The notes beneath the pieces are model-generated. The model was not told where the DNA came from. It searched no databases and saw only the letters and a program-made list of their open reading frames with translations. A program made the translations under genes and the position numbers. Source: Gaertneriomyces semiglobifer (lineage: Eukaryota > Chytridiomycota > Chytridiomycetes > Spizellomycetales > Spizellomycetaceae). From it: 64,000 nucleotides of DNA. Below, one piece after another: positions 9,777 through 21,878 of the stretch; the stretch's first letter is position 1, and every line of letters begins with the position of its first letter. Location: the NCBI GenBank assembly GCA_025558075.1, contig JAHLKF010000027.1, positions 186,001 through 250,000 of the forward strand. The letters are read 5' to 3'.

Positions 9777-10693
9777 CATATAAGTGATTCCAGTGCCTGA
9801 TAAGGGACGAGCAAAATGAAGCGACATCAAGCCTGCTTCGCTGAGCGAATCGCAGATAAACGGAATGTGTTCTGACCAACACATCATTTGTTTCATCCAG
9901 AGGAAACGAACCTTTATGTCTTTCCCAAGGCTCTTTAATCGGTTTTTGTGAGTGGCGGCTATCACTGCACCTGATAGAGTGTTGATGTCTTGCAAGATCA
10001 TGCTACGCAAAACATCGAGATTGGCGACCGTCTGGGGTTTTCTATCAACCGCGTGACGGGCATACTCTAGCGGAGACCATTCGTTGGAAACATCGCATCA
10101 AACTGGCCCCACACTCCGCTCTTCCTCTCATCCTCCTTGATGTTCCACAGGCCGCTGATCAGAAACGGTGTCGCGCGATGGAATGCAGTGAACGTTGGCC
10201 AGACAGAAGCATCAAACGATCTCAATGCCTTTGCAAAAAGCGTTCGTCGATGGGCCGGCGCTTTCTCCGCTCTCGTTCTCAGCGCCGTCTTCACAAGCTC
10301 TTTCTGCAAAGGCTTTGTGGTCGCCGCAATGATCAGTCTGGTCAAAATCATCCTGCATGGATGCATGCCCGCCTCCTTTTCCAAAAACTCCACTCCGTAT
10401 GCATCACCAAGAAGCACAATACTGAGGTCATGCAAGGAGAAATCACATCCATCCTCTACTGGCAGTGTTCGGCAAGCAGCATTTGAAAAATGATCCAGTT
10501 CCGGGTGCCGTGCAATCTTCTGGATGGACCATTGCAACAAGAGCCAAGCGTCATTGGTGAAGTCCGCTGAGTGTGACACAATCCAGAGCAGCGCATGGAA
10601 CGCTTTATCTTCTGGCCTACTTGGGTTCAATGAGCCCTCAAGACCTTGTTGGCCGCTGTCAATCATCTGCTGGAAGAAGCTCACGAGCACCAT
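9770..10693 (-). pseudogene. Unknown gene or fragment, apparently frameshifted
   Basis: A 208-aa frame from ATG 10693 (MVLVSFFQQMIDSG...) ends at 10067. The protein-like reading then continues in another frame (EWSPLEYARHAVDRKPQ, then MRSMILQDINTLSGAV) to about 9770, with no usable splice acceptor near the switch. This suggests a framesh- ift or decay. The frame begins inside the last codons of the transposase remnant (overlap 10659-10693). No domain is recognised. It could be a second transposon gene, a host gene hit by the insertion, or the 5' part of the neighbouring unknown gene. Confidence 0.35.
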
Positions 10694-13213
10694 TTTGTGA
10701 ATAGCTTATGAGGTCTCCGGCAGAAACATCAATATGCTTATAGCGGAAAGTGGTCACAAAAAGTATCTCTTCTTGTACGTTCATTAACGAGTGAACCGCA
10801 GACGTTAACTCATCACTCAAAGGCAACGAATGAAGCGGATTCAACTTCTCGGCGAGCGGACATCCTTTCTGCGGATCGATCACAACTTCACAGAGTCGCT
10901 CTGTCCAGAAGTTCTTCAAAATGCTAGGCCCCACTGCCCGGTAATTGGTGTTTCTGTTTCTTGACATTGCAAACTTGCCGATCAATTGCTCGTACACAAA
11001 GGACGCTGTCTCACGAGGAACTCCAAATCGAAGAATGTCACCGGGGATATGCTGGGTGTAGTGTAAGTTGATGGTAATCATTGATGTGCCATAGCATTGA
11101 ACGGCAAGTTTCTTTGAGAGCAGAATCTGTTCTTTCAGCTCGGGTAGTAACATCTTATGCAGGGAGTGTCGAAACGCAACCTGCATGTAAGATCGATGAA
11201 GCAGCCAGCACGCCCAATTTGCACTGAAATCCATCGTTGTCTGGGCCTGCGAGATAATGTTTCATAATGCCGATCGTGCGCAAAATGAACATGCATTTGC
11301 CCTAATGTGTTTGGCCGCAACGAAAGTGCATCCATGATGATAGCCTGGGTCTCTCGGTGAGTGCATTCAGTTGGCAAAGCTTCTGCCATCGTTCATCAAG
11401 ATCTTCCCAGAAGCTCGATCCTTGTGTGTTTGCTAGCATCATACTGAGCCTCAAAAAATGCTTCTTGATCTCACCGTCGCCCTCGCCATGTTGAATCTCA
11501 GTTGCCAGCAAACAACAAGGTTTGAGCCCTGGCCACCACCACATTTATGAGGGAAACGTGATACCAAAGTTCTGCGCATTGGTGGCATCATTGGCATTGC
11601 CTTCACTGAATGTAGACCTGAAACGGGAAACAGCCCGCCAAGTTCCGGCATAAGAACATCGATGAGCGTGGCATCTGCAGCGTGCAGCATGGGATTCCGA
11701 TTCAACAATCTCCTCAACACAATGCTCACCCAAAGCAAGGCAGTTATGGCATGTGCGGACTGTCAGGTTGCCTGCCGACTTAAACCCAGCAAAGGATGTT
11801 CGACCTGGACCGTCACCAGTGACGGCATGAGGAACCACTATGACTGCAACAAACTCAGATGTTGCACTGTCCCAGACTATAAATCCGGTCATCGCTGCTT
11901 CTAGTTCCTTTCTGAGGATCGTTGTCCATATCTCCGTCGTAAGTGCATTCTTCTGCTTCATTGTCATTGCAGATACTGGAGCTAATGCGTGTGCTTGACG
12001 ACCTGGCTTGAAACCATGCGAGACTTCAGCAGGGGACACCGACAGGATGGTCATATTGTCGATCCTGTTAGCATACATCTTGTATGCATCACAGAAGATA
12101 TTCAGATGAATGAAGCGTGTGCGATCTCTGTGCCGTTCGTAGATTGAAATCCATCGATGCATGGTGTGTTTCATACTCAGTGCCCATTGGAAGCCCGTCC
12201 ACGCTGATGATGCTATGGGGAATGCCTGAGCATAATGGTCTTTAATTTCTTCGTCGTCGAGATCGAGAATGCCGTTCGAGATTACTAGCTGGTGGGTGAT
12301 GCTTCGATTCACTTCATGGATGATGGATGCAACAGATGGATTGCGAAACCAGAACTGAGCAATGTGTGTCAGAGGGACATAAGGAACAATGCCTTGTGGA
12401 GTAGGAAGGGACTTGACATCGAGAAGTGAATTGAAAAGCTTGCGGATGGTCCGTTTCGCACGTTTTTGACAAGGAGGAATCTGCCGGAATGCGTCACATG
12501 CAGCACGGGCCTTTTGAACGATGCGGAGATTGAAAAACGATTGGAATTGCTCACGAGTCCATTTGTGCTTGATTGTGTGATGCATAAATTCAACAAGTTC
12601 TTCTTCAGTTTCAGTCATGTTGAGCGCTGTAGGGTCACCAGGGCAATTGCGGACTGTCGTTATCAAACACATCCTCCTCTTCTTCTTCCTCTTCATCCTC
12701 CTCTTCTTCTTCCTCTTCATCCTCCTCCTTTTCTTCCTCTTCATCCTGGTGTTCATCGTCAAATCCATGGTGGTTCTCGTGCTCAAACTGATCATAAGGA
12801 AAGTCGGTATCATCACCAGCATCATCGGAATCACCATGTCGATTGAACTCAGGATTGAACTCAGGATTGTGATTGTAGGGATCCACATTAGCAGCAGAAT
12901 CCGTATTCAACGTTTGCACACTGTCGTTGGCATTGCGCTCCGTTGGTTCACCTTGTTCTGCGGCAGGATTCGGTAAGGAGAGGTGAACCGGGTAGTGGTC
13001 TCTTGCAAATTGCTCGTATGAAACAGCGCACTCATCAACATGGCGGCATGCTGGAACTGGGCATCGGATTCGAACAGAAGAGAGGATGGTCCGATGATTG
13101 GCCTCACAACGGGCAATGTGCCGAAAGACATTCCACAGCCTTGATTGGGAAGCTGTTGATCTGAGGAGTCGACGGCATTGTGGAACTGGGCATCTGATGG
13201 TGTGGTCTGTCAT
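10659..13213 (-). mobile_element. Decayed DNA transposon, KDZ/Plavaka-like transposase remnant
   Basis: Reading down the minus strand from ATG 13213 there are two Cys/His zinc-finger-like units (IRCPVPQC...RHIARC; IRCPVPACRHV), then a Glu/Asp-rich tract, then a transposase-like core: LNIFCDAYKMYANR, TGDGPGRTSFAGF, TVRTCHNCL. Further down come IIMDALSLRPNTLGQ and TINLHYTQHIPGDILRFG with FVYEQLIGKF. This order is that of fungal KDZ/Plavaka (CACTA-like) transposases. Coding switches frame near 12650 (after the acidic repeat), 11550 and 11390 without clean introns of normal size, so it is probably broken. Terminal repeats were not identified; a TTGACTGAT cluster lies just upstream. Confidence 0.6.
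12655..12755 (-). repeat. Simple GAA/GAG-rich tract coding for poly-acidic stretch
   Basis: About 100 bp of repeated (GAG/GAA)n GAT units on the minus strand encode a Glu run broken by single Asp. The transposase frame shifts directly after it, so slippage in this tract is a plausible cause. Confidence 0.7.
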
Positions 13214-13363
13214 CTTAAAGGAATGTAAGTACTGAGGAGGCAAAGCGGAAAAAGATTGTTTGTTGTTCAAAAAGCTCTGTTTTGCAGCCAAGTTCCAATC
13301 CTACGACTACTACGACTCTGAACAGGTGGCAACAACTGAGATCGCAAATCAGTCGATTCTCGG

Positions 13364-13479
13364 CAAACTGTCAGTCAACTGTTAGTCACCGAAGATTGAC
13401 TGATAGATGCATAGCACACTCCCCGCTGACTAGCAGTTGACTGATGGTTCACTGATTGACCGAAAGTTGACTGATAATC
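13364..13479. repeat. Cluster of short TTGACTGAT-type repeats
   Basis: At least four copies of ttgactgat or one-base variants, plus inverted agtcaact copies, lie within ~115 bp just upstream of the transposase start. Dense short motifs near an end resemble the subterminal repeats of CACTA-like transposons. A matching cluster at the other end was not found. Confidence 0.5.
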
Positions 13480-13902
13480 TACTTGTTTCAGCTGGGTATG
13501 AGGTTCGTAGGTGAACTGACGGTTTACCGCAATTTCCCCAATCTCATGTGTTGACCCGACTTCCTTACCCAAGTCGCTTCAACTGCACCGTATTTTCCCA
13601 CAGGCATCGAAGACGGTGCAACAGGCCGTGGCCATGTATATATATGTAGGGCCCAGTAGACATTGATGTGAAATTTAGCTGGCAGAGTTACTCTGATTTG
13701 GTATCCGCCATGATGAAGAGAGTTTAAACAGCGATATGGAAGGCCGGGATTTACTTTATGCTGAACGAAACATTCTACGCTCTCTAACTATATACTTAAC
13801 CCTACGCTGTCACTACAGTTAAGTTGTCAATTGTAATCAGGCAAGGAACGAATAGTCTTCCGCACTGAAGATACGACCAGTTGAAAGCCCATGCACAGCC
13901 TA
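13480..13902. other. Intergenic, nothing recognised
   Basis: AT-rich spacer between the transposon-like region and the thioesterase 3' end, with a short tatatata run near 13636. No gene seen. Confidence 0.5.
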
Positions 13903-14337
13903 TCACTTTGAAAGCTCCCGCCATTGATCCTTTTGACCGACATACTTCGTATGACTGCCCGTCACAAGGATTTTGTCCCCGCTTTTCACCGTCACATTAG
14001 TGTATGCGAGCGTCTTGCCGGACTTGTGACATATGGACTCGATCTGGAGTTGGTCTCCAATTTTGCCGCCGTTAAGGAACGAAACATTAATGTCCGTGCT
14101 GACCCCTGTGTAGGTGCTGTTCGTTTTCGCAGAGACCGCAAGGGATCCGCCAATGTCTACGAGCGTACAGAGCGTCCCGCCATGCAGGCCGTTGACTCGG
14201 TTGAGATGACGTTTTTCCACAGTCATCTACAGGACCTTTGCTATCAGTTCATTATTCTGAACTGGTGGAGCTAGTGGGAAACCTCCTACCTCGCACAGCA
14301 CTCTTCCTTGTGTTTGACAGGCATCAATGACCTTCAT
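13903..14337 (-). CDS. Hotdog-fold thioesterase, ACOT13-like (5' exon not placed)
   Basis: Two sure exons, 14337-14290 (MKVIDACQTQGRVLCE) and 14226-13903, joined by a 63 bp GTAGGA...TAG intron. They read CE-MTVEKRHLNRVNGLHGGTL, the 4HBT active-site region (NRVNGLHGG), then LVDIGGSLAV, GVSTDINVSFL and a GKTLAYTNV strand. This is the order in acyl-CoA thioesterase 13, which cleaves long-chain acyl-CoA at mitochondria or in the cytosol. Family proteins have 20-40 residues before MKV; a TTTGCCAG acceptor just upstream shows a further 5' exon in 14400-14950, which I could not fix. Confidence 0.75.
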
Positions 14338-15183
14338 CTGGCAAAGCAACTTGAGACATGCAGGCACATGTGATCTGCGGAAGACAACAACAGCTAGCAT
14401 ACCCCACTGAGGATGGTAGTGTCCAGACCCCCAAACCCAATAATGGACGACCAGGTCTTGCGCACCGTCTCCAGCACTGATCTTGACATCGCCATGGCTT
14501 TCGTTTTTGCAATGGACTGTTGAAACTGGTAAAAGATGGTCAACGCGTAACAAAACCAGCCGGAACCATTCCCATAAGAAACTCTTCTCGCGGGAAACCG
14601 TGGACGACCAGGACGGAATCTGTACTGTATGGATGGAGATACTGAGAGTGTGACTGTGGTAGTCTGTCTCTGTTATTTATTGTGAACTTTATGAGGCAGA
14701 TTTGTTGAGCTAGCCGTTGAGCCGCTACTCGACTGCCCAACCCTGGCTGTCATCAGCTTAAAAAGGTTCGCCCTGCAAGAATCGCAGCAGCATTGAATGC
14801 CATGCCTCCTCTGAGAGGGAGCATGGCTTCTTCTCGGTGGTTCTCGGCGGATGGAGGTGCTTTTGTTATCGCCGTCCTGTCGAATTGGCCGGTCTGCGCA
14901 GGAAATGTGCGTGAATTGGAACTGAAACGTCACACTTCTCGTCAGAGGACTTCACACCTCACCGTCACTACAAAAACTTGCATTTACACGCAACCAGCAC
15001 CCATTCACTCCTCTTCTTGGTTGACCGTTGAAACCCAAACCAGAACCATCTCCATTAGCCCTCATACTTTCCTCTTTGATTCTGCTCTCCATAGCAGGGC
15101 CTCTTACAATTCATCACGACTGCATTGGGGTTGTATTTTGAGCGAGAAAGCACACTTCAATATATCATCTACATTCCTCATAT
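14338..15183. other. Divergent spacer holding the unplaced thioesterase 5' exon
   Basis: This stretch separates the thioesterase (minus) from the coiled-coil gene (plus). It should contain the first thioesterase exon and both promoters. One candidate first exon begins at an ATG near 14752 on the minus strand, but no join was proved. Confidence 0.4.
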
Positions 15184-17037
15184 ATGTTAGCGGCCGTCTC
15201 ACCATCTCCTCCACCACCAGCAATTGACACCACTTTACATCCGTCTTCTTCACGCCGAGATGAGGTGGACAGCCCAACGGAGTTTATCGTGACCAGTGAG
15301 TAGGATAGCTATCCTCCCTACGCACAATGCCTGTAGGGTACTCATCGCCTTCGACTACCCTTTAGCAATAGGAAATGCTGTTGCTGACGAAGTGCGTTCC
15401 ATGAGACATCTGACTTCGGCTTCAAAGCGACGAAGCGCCCTAATATGGAACACTTCCCCTCTTGAGTTGGTGGATTCATACAGTGAGAAGGACTTGCGCT
15501 CAAAGCTCAAAGATGCTCTGGCCGCTTTAAAAGATAAAGAGCGAGGTGTGTAGGTTTTCCTCTCTGCCATTTCTGAGCAAGAAGGGTTACCTTTCCGCGC
15601 GCAAGTTGCAAAACCGCGATAATGTTGACCAGGTTGTTATAACAGATTTGACCCTCGCTGCTGAGATTGGCCAACAACTGGTAGCCGCCAATAATGCTTT
15701 ATTACACGAGTACCAGGATTTGGTTAATCGATCCAAAGCTACGCCGCCCACCTCCCCTACAGTGACGCCACCGCCTACTTCCTATCACACGAACCTCTAT
15801 TCCTCACGAGCGCTGGCACGACGACCATCTCGTACTTCTCTACGTAGCGACTCATCGGGCTCCTCTTCTCACGTACTGACGCTCCATAAGCAACGCTCAA
15901 ATGGGACTCTGAATTATGTGAACTCTCTGGAGCGCGCGAATGCTGATCTCCGAGCGCAACTGGATGTATTGGAAGCTAACCTCCGAGATGCTGAGCGAAT
16001 CCATCGACATACGGTCTCCAATCTTCGTAGGGCCAATGCAGGTTTGCAGGACCAGCTGCGGAATACCCTGCAGGATCTTCGCGACGTTGAAGTTGCTCAC
16101 GCGCGTGCCAATGCGACTTTGGAGCGTGATTTGGATCAGCTCAGAAATGAGTTGCAAGCCACTGCTCAAAGCGCGGCCGAACTGGAGGTTGACCGGCGAC
16201 GGCTCATCCGTGAGCAGGCGGAAGCGCGAAAGGACACCAAGGACATTGAAGATAGTGATCAACAGATCATTGACGGACTTCAAAACCGTGTGAAGGAGTT
16301 AGAAGAAGAAAATGCTCGGCTACTGAGTGGAAAGAAAGAGAGTGAACGGCGCTGTATGATGCAAAAGGTCGAGCTTGAAGAACTGGGTGCCCATGCTGAG
16401 CAGTTGCAGAAGGAGGTCGAAGAGTCTCGGGGATTGCGAGAGCATCTGACGCATTTAAGCACTGTTGTGGAAGAGCTTCACGGGCAGTTGGAAGACATGC
16501 GAGCGATTCACATCGGCATCATGGAAGAGGAGATGTCCACTGCCGACATAACAGCCTGTACGGAGCAGTCCTTGCGTTCGTTTGAAGAAGAGAGCTTGAT
16601 GATACACACTGAGCGCTTAACACCTGCGAAAGAGCATCCGAATTGGGAATGGACAGAGTGGGTAGAACGGACGCGGACTCGTTGCTGGGAACTTGATGTC
16701 GCTGGATTACGACAAGAGGTACAGTGTCCACTCAACAATATGATTTTAACCTTGCTCATGTTTATTTTGCATTCAGATTACCGACCTTCGTACACATCGC
16801 GAGGAAGCATACGACAGGGTTCGGAACAACCTTCGCTATTGCACACAAACCGTAGTGCAATGTATCCCGCGACCCATCGCTTCTCTGGCTAGTATTGCCA
16901 GTTCAGTCATCAACACCGTTGTACCGCGACCTGTTGTGGGCCTCGCGAGCTCTGTTGCACGCGGTATGCAGAATGGGTTTGAACGCCGAGTTCTGGGAGT
17001 AAATAGACCCAAAGAGAGTAAAGAGGCGCCTGCCTGA
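15184..17037 (+). CDS. Long coiled-coil protein with BICD/Spindly-type CC1-box motif
   Basis: Exons: 15184-15295, about 15366-15549, about 15587-16718, 16777-17037. A Pro/Ser-rich start is followed by EKDLRSKLKDALAALKDKER and then DLTLAAEIGQQLVAANNALL. This contains A-A-x-x-G in the setting of the CC1 box that binds dynein light intermediate chain in BICD, HAP1 and Spindly. A Ser-rich hinge is followed by >250 residues of heptad coiled coil and a basic C-terminus (FERRVLGVN). It looks like an elongated dynein cargo adaptor. The adaptor role rests on the motif; joins 1-3 are approximate. Confidence 0.6.
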
Positions 17038-17179
17038 CACTGACGTTACGGGCTTTTGGGATGTTTGGACCATATTAAACGCAGTACTAATGGAAAAACT
17101 ATCTAGTTGTACAAAACAATATTTTACACAATAATAGTGGCTTCAGGTTGCTTGTCACCCCAATCTGAATTGAGATTGA

Positions 17180-19335
17180 TCACTTTTTGCCTTTGGTTTT
17201 CTGCACAATATTCACAAAGCGGCTCTTGCCACCACTAAATGGTATTCCGGCCTCCTTTTCAAGAAGAGCACTTAGTTCTTTGATCTTGCTGCCCTGCACC
17301 ATGACTTCGCAAAGCTTTGCGCTAGATGCGGACTTGCCACCCGGTAGTGGTGTGACTACGGATAGACGAGAAATGAGATGTTGTCACGCAATCTTTATTG
17401 CTGATTCACACACTTACCAGAAGTGGAGCTGGCACACTTGACTCTCAACATGGCTGCAAGCTCTTCAGCATCGATACCGTATCTCTCCATTCCACTTATT
17501 CGTGTCACAGTTTTCCGGCCCTGCCTCTGTTCTACCACAACTTCCATTGGCTTGACTTTGCCTCTTAAAATTTCCTCTTGCTGTCCAGGAATCTTCATCT
17601 CATGATAGTAATCCATCCGTTCCGCCAATCTTTTGATAATTTCATCCCGCGGCAAGAAATCAACGCTATTATATTCATCTTTCGACAAGACAGCGTCACA
17701 TAAGATGGAATCGATTTTCACCAGACGTGGGTTTTGAGGATTCGCCAATGACTCTCTCTTGGCGTAACCATTGACAAGTTCGTGGAGGTCGCAGTTACGG
17801 AAGAGACTGTCTTTGCCGCCGCCCATCTCTTGAACCAAGCGTAACTGTTTCTCCTTCGCTCGGTACAGATCCGTGACCGACACAACGTCACCTTTCTTCT
17901 CGCCTTTGTTGGACGCCGATGGCCCAGTAGAGTTGTCCGTGTGCTCCGCTTTAGGCTTCTCATCTCCCGCAACTTTCTTCGGTGGAACGAATCCAACAAT
18001 TTGTGGATGAGAAAAGTTTACGCTTACTAGCGTTAGTTCTCCGTTACGATCCTTGAGCTTCAACCACCCCCGCTTCTCCATCGCTTTCAGGAACTTGCCG
18101 ACTTTCTTGTAGCTGGAATGCCTGACGTCAAGGGCTGTTCCTCGTGGTCGACACGGCGTAATGTAGTTGGAAAAGAGCAAGCTGGATACCATTGGTAGCG
18201 ACTTAGGATCCTCATAAACACGCGTTTTCAGTGCCGTTAAGAGAGACGTCTCTAGAAGCTCATCCATTTCAGCTGGTGTCAAGGTTGGCTCAGCTTCCTG
18301 TGTTGCAAGCACATCTGCCGGCAGAGACGCTTCTTCCAGGCCCGATATATTCAAGCTCTCAATACTTTGTAAGAGCTCTTGTGAATCTTCCACAATACTT
18401 TCAGCAGGTGTTGCAGCACCAGAAGGATCTGTTTCCACCTCAATCCAGGATCCACTCGCGTCCGATTCAGCAATTTCCGCATAATCCGCCTCCGCAGGCG
18501 GGTCTGACTTGTCCCCCAACGCCCACAGTGTATCTCCGTAGGTATGTGCCACCCTAATGCCTTTGCCTCGCATCTCGCTTGATTGCAGATTATCCTTGGA
18601 TACCATGGCACTGCCGATAGCTAGCGGAAAGCTTGGTAGAGAAATTAGCCGAGTCACTCAGAGCTTTGAGTTAGGCAAAGAGGATGGCTTACGGATTTCC
18701 TCTGACAATGACACCCATAATCTCCCCATATTTGAAGTCGGGGAAGCCTCCTTGGGGTGTAATCACTCCCGGTAACATCAAATCAGCGCCGTCAAACAAT
18801 TTCTGCATAACTGGTCCATGTGTTATGAGCGTAGAAACCATATCAGGCACTTTCCACAGAGCATAAACTGCAGTGACAGATGCATCAGGGTTAATCATTA
18901 TCCATGAATTTAGGGTAACAGCATGCAACTCGCAAATTCCTCTCGACTGGCAGTACATGCCCGACCGTTCTTTGCTATGGAAAGAACCGGTACATGCACG
19001 TCGCCATCTCGCTTGTTATCCCATCTATTGCTCATTGCTATGCTGTGTTGCGTTGCGAATACCAACCTACCAGTAGGCCATAGTCGAGAATCTAAGTCTC
19101 TCCAAAAGAGTGGTTGCCCATCCACCAAGTACAAAATGCCCTGTTCGCCTCCATGCGCCACAAATTTCGCTGTTGCCACCTCTCCACCGGCATCTTTGCT
19201 CTCCTTCACTGGAATGAGATCTGCCGCCCTAGAGCCTACATGTGGAAACGATGCTTGCAAATCCGCGCGCAACTTGCGTCTGTCAGACGATCGAAGTGGC
19301 GACTGGGACTTGACGTGGGGAGGCTTTCGGAACAT
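17180..19335 (-). CDS. eIF2D (ligatin) translation initiation/recycling factor
   Basis: N-terminus MFRKPPHVKSQSPLRSSDRR with KLRADLQASFP matches eIF2D. A PUA region follows (VYALWKVPDMVSTL, FDGADLMLPGV). The central exon 18640-17440 has the SWIB-like region (SLLFSNYITPCRPRGTALDV). The last exon (to the stop at 17180) is the SUI1 domain end (CEVMVQGSKIKELSALLEKE, FVNIVQKTK). Introns lie near 18910-18850, 18706-18630 and 17430-17355. eIF2D delivers tRNA to the ribosomal P site without GTP and recycles 40S subunits. Order and length (~600 aa) are normal for the family. Confidence 0.9.
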
Positions 19336-19625
19336 CTTCCTATCTCGCCCTCCTTCTCAATGCAGTTGTAGTTGATACGTTGGCGGCTTGCGGTCCCAGG
19401 TTTCCGCAAACTGTTCCTTGCTTCAAAAGTTCAGTTGTCAGTGGTCAAAGACTTGGCGATCAATGACTGTGCCGGGACTAGTTGCTACGCTTTTCCGCGC
19501 ACGCCTCTACATATCCAGATTAGTTACGCAGCAAAGCACAGAGAGAGCGTAGCGGAGCTAGCGAAAGCACTCAGTGGCGTACTGGTTCAGAAGAGAATAA
19601 GTGGAACTGGGGAAAGGTCGCGCGG

Positions 19626-21878
19626 ATGGGTAAGCATACAGACAGGAAGGAGCGGGATGAGAAAGGTAGAGATCATAAGGACAAGAAACGGAAACGCAGA
19701 AAGGACAAGGACCAAGACGATAAGCGAACCAAGCGAAAACGGCACAGCAAGCCTGACGACGATTCGTCTGCTTCTGCTAGTGAAGAGGAGCAATGGGTTG
19801 AAAAACCGCACGCGGCCACGGAGGTAGGACCGCGAACCGTGCGAGAACGTTAGAGCGCCATCGGTAACAGAAGCGCCTCTCTTAGGAGACTATATCTTCG
19901 ATTTCAACGGTAGCATCGACGGCACCTGCGGAGACATCACGCAACCCTGCAGCAACCCCCGGAGTGGCACGGGAGGATTGGATGCTCACTGGTGGAGACG
20001 ACTTTGACTTCAGCGGTAACCGTGGTCAGCTAGTTGAACGTCGCAAGACAGAAGCGGAATTAAAGAGAGAAGCAGAAGAGAAAGCACGCTCAATCATTCG
20101 TTCCGAGCGGGAATTGAACCCGTTCTTTCAGAATGACGGCGATGGACACCCGCCATCCACATCGACTAGTGAGCTTGAAACGCCCCGGAAGAAATACGAA
20201 TACGGAGATGCAGGGTCTAGCTGGAGAATGATGAAACTGCGTCGAGTTCTACAAATGGCTGAAGAAGAGGACCGGCCGGTGGAGGTGGTTGCCATTGAGC
20301 GATATGGTTCTCTGGAGGAATTTCGTGAAGCACAAGCGGAGCGGGCATACCTGGATGAGCGCAAATCTACTGCTAAGAAAAAGGATGAGTTTGGTCGTGA
20401 TATACCCTACCGGCCGTCAGCACGAAAGAGCGGCTCTTTCCATAAGCCGGGGGAAACGCCGTCAAGTGTACGGTCGAATTCTTCGCGTGCAACCACGCCC
20501 ATGACTCCTCGGAATGAATCCCCTTCTGTTCGAGCAGCGGCAGGGCGGCTTTTGCCTACCATTTCCACCCCACCTGTAACGTCGCCGATGACGCCGGTAC
20601 AACCTCTGCCGACCGTATCTACTGACGATTTAAATAAGCTTTACTCGAAAGTCTTGAAGGCGAAGCTGATGAACGCTGCGGATGCAGCGCACCTGGAAGC
20701 AGAGTACGAAAAGCAGAAAGCTATTCACGCAACACAGTCGCAGTCGGATGGAGCATCTGCGAGCGTGTTGCTTAACCGTATCAATAGCCGTGGACGACTC
20801 CAGGATATCGGCTCGCCTATGGATAGTCCAAGTATTTCTCGTCAACCAAAGATTAAAACTGATCGAGATACGCATGACGCGAAGGGCAACCGCGTGCGAT
20901 ACTCTGCAGAGGATGATCAGCAAGAATTGCTTGATCTGGTGCTGCAGGAGAGAATGGCTGGATCCGATGATATGGACAAACAAATGGCAACCAGCATTGC
21001 CACCGATGCTACTTATGTGAACAATCTTGATTACATGGACGATAATGTGGACCGGCTGTCCAAGCGCCGATCCACTACCGAGGACAAGAAGCGAAAGATT
21101 GCCATTGATGATTACCAACGTCATGAGCAAGCCCTTCGCAAGTGTCGTTTCTGCTTCAAGGACAACGATAAGCCCGCCTGTCCAGTGGTCGCCCTTGGCA
21201 ATTTCTGTTACCTGGCCCTGCCGGAGACGGTGGATATGGTGCCGGGGCATTGTTTGATAGTACCGCTTGAACATGAACTCACCAGCTTGGAGTGCGATGA
21301 TGACACTTGGACCGAAATACGCAATTTTCAAAAGTGTTTGATGAAGATGTTTATGGAAGAAAATAAAGGCGTGATATTCCTGGAGCAGGTAATTAACTTC
21401 AAGTGGCGAAGGCATACTGTTATTGAATGCATTCCAGTTCCCATGGAGCACTGGGAGGATGCACCTGCGCTTTATAAAGAAGCCATTCTTGCGTCCGATG
21501 ATGAATGGACTCAGCATCAAAAGGTCATCGATACTTCGAAGAACGGCATCCGACGTTCAATGGTGAAAAATCTGCCGTACTTCCACGTATGGTTTGATCC
21601 GAACCGCGGCATGGGACACGTTATTGAGAACCAAGAGCAGTGGCCAGAATGGTTTGGACGGGTAACGTACGATTGACGCTTTGCACGATTGATCGTGATC
21701 ACTAATATCACCATTTGCTTTGCAGGAAGTATTAGCGAGCGTACTCGACCTTCCGCCACATCTTTGGAGAAAACCGAAGCGAGCAGTAGTTAGTGCAAAT
21801 GACGATCGCATGAAAACATTCCTAGCCAAGTGGAAACCGCATGATTGGACAGCAATGTTGACTGGGGGCGATTATTGA
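19626..21878 (+). CDS. CWF19-like splicing/debranching factor (CwfJ domains)
   Basis: Exons 19626-19823, 19886-21661 and 21726-21878 (introns 62 and 64 bp). The N-terminus is a Lys/Asp/Arg-rich charged region (MGKHTDRKERDEKGRDHKDK). The middle is Ser/Pro-rich. CwfJ_C_1 starts at CRFCFKDNDKPACPVVALG and contains PGHCLIVPLEH and HTVIECIPVP; CwfJ_C_2 is the final ~90 residues (YFHVWFD, HVIEN, FGR-EVLASVLDLPPHLWRK). CWF19 proteins associate with late and intron-lariat spliceosomes and help the lariat debranching enzyme. Total is about 708 aa. The product closely follows CWF19L2. Confidence 0.88.
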
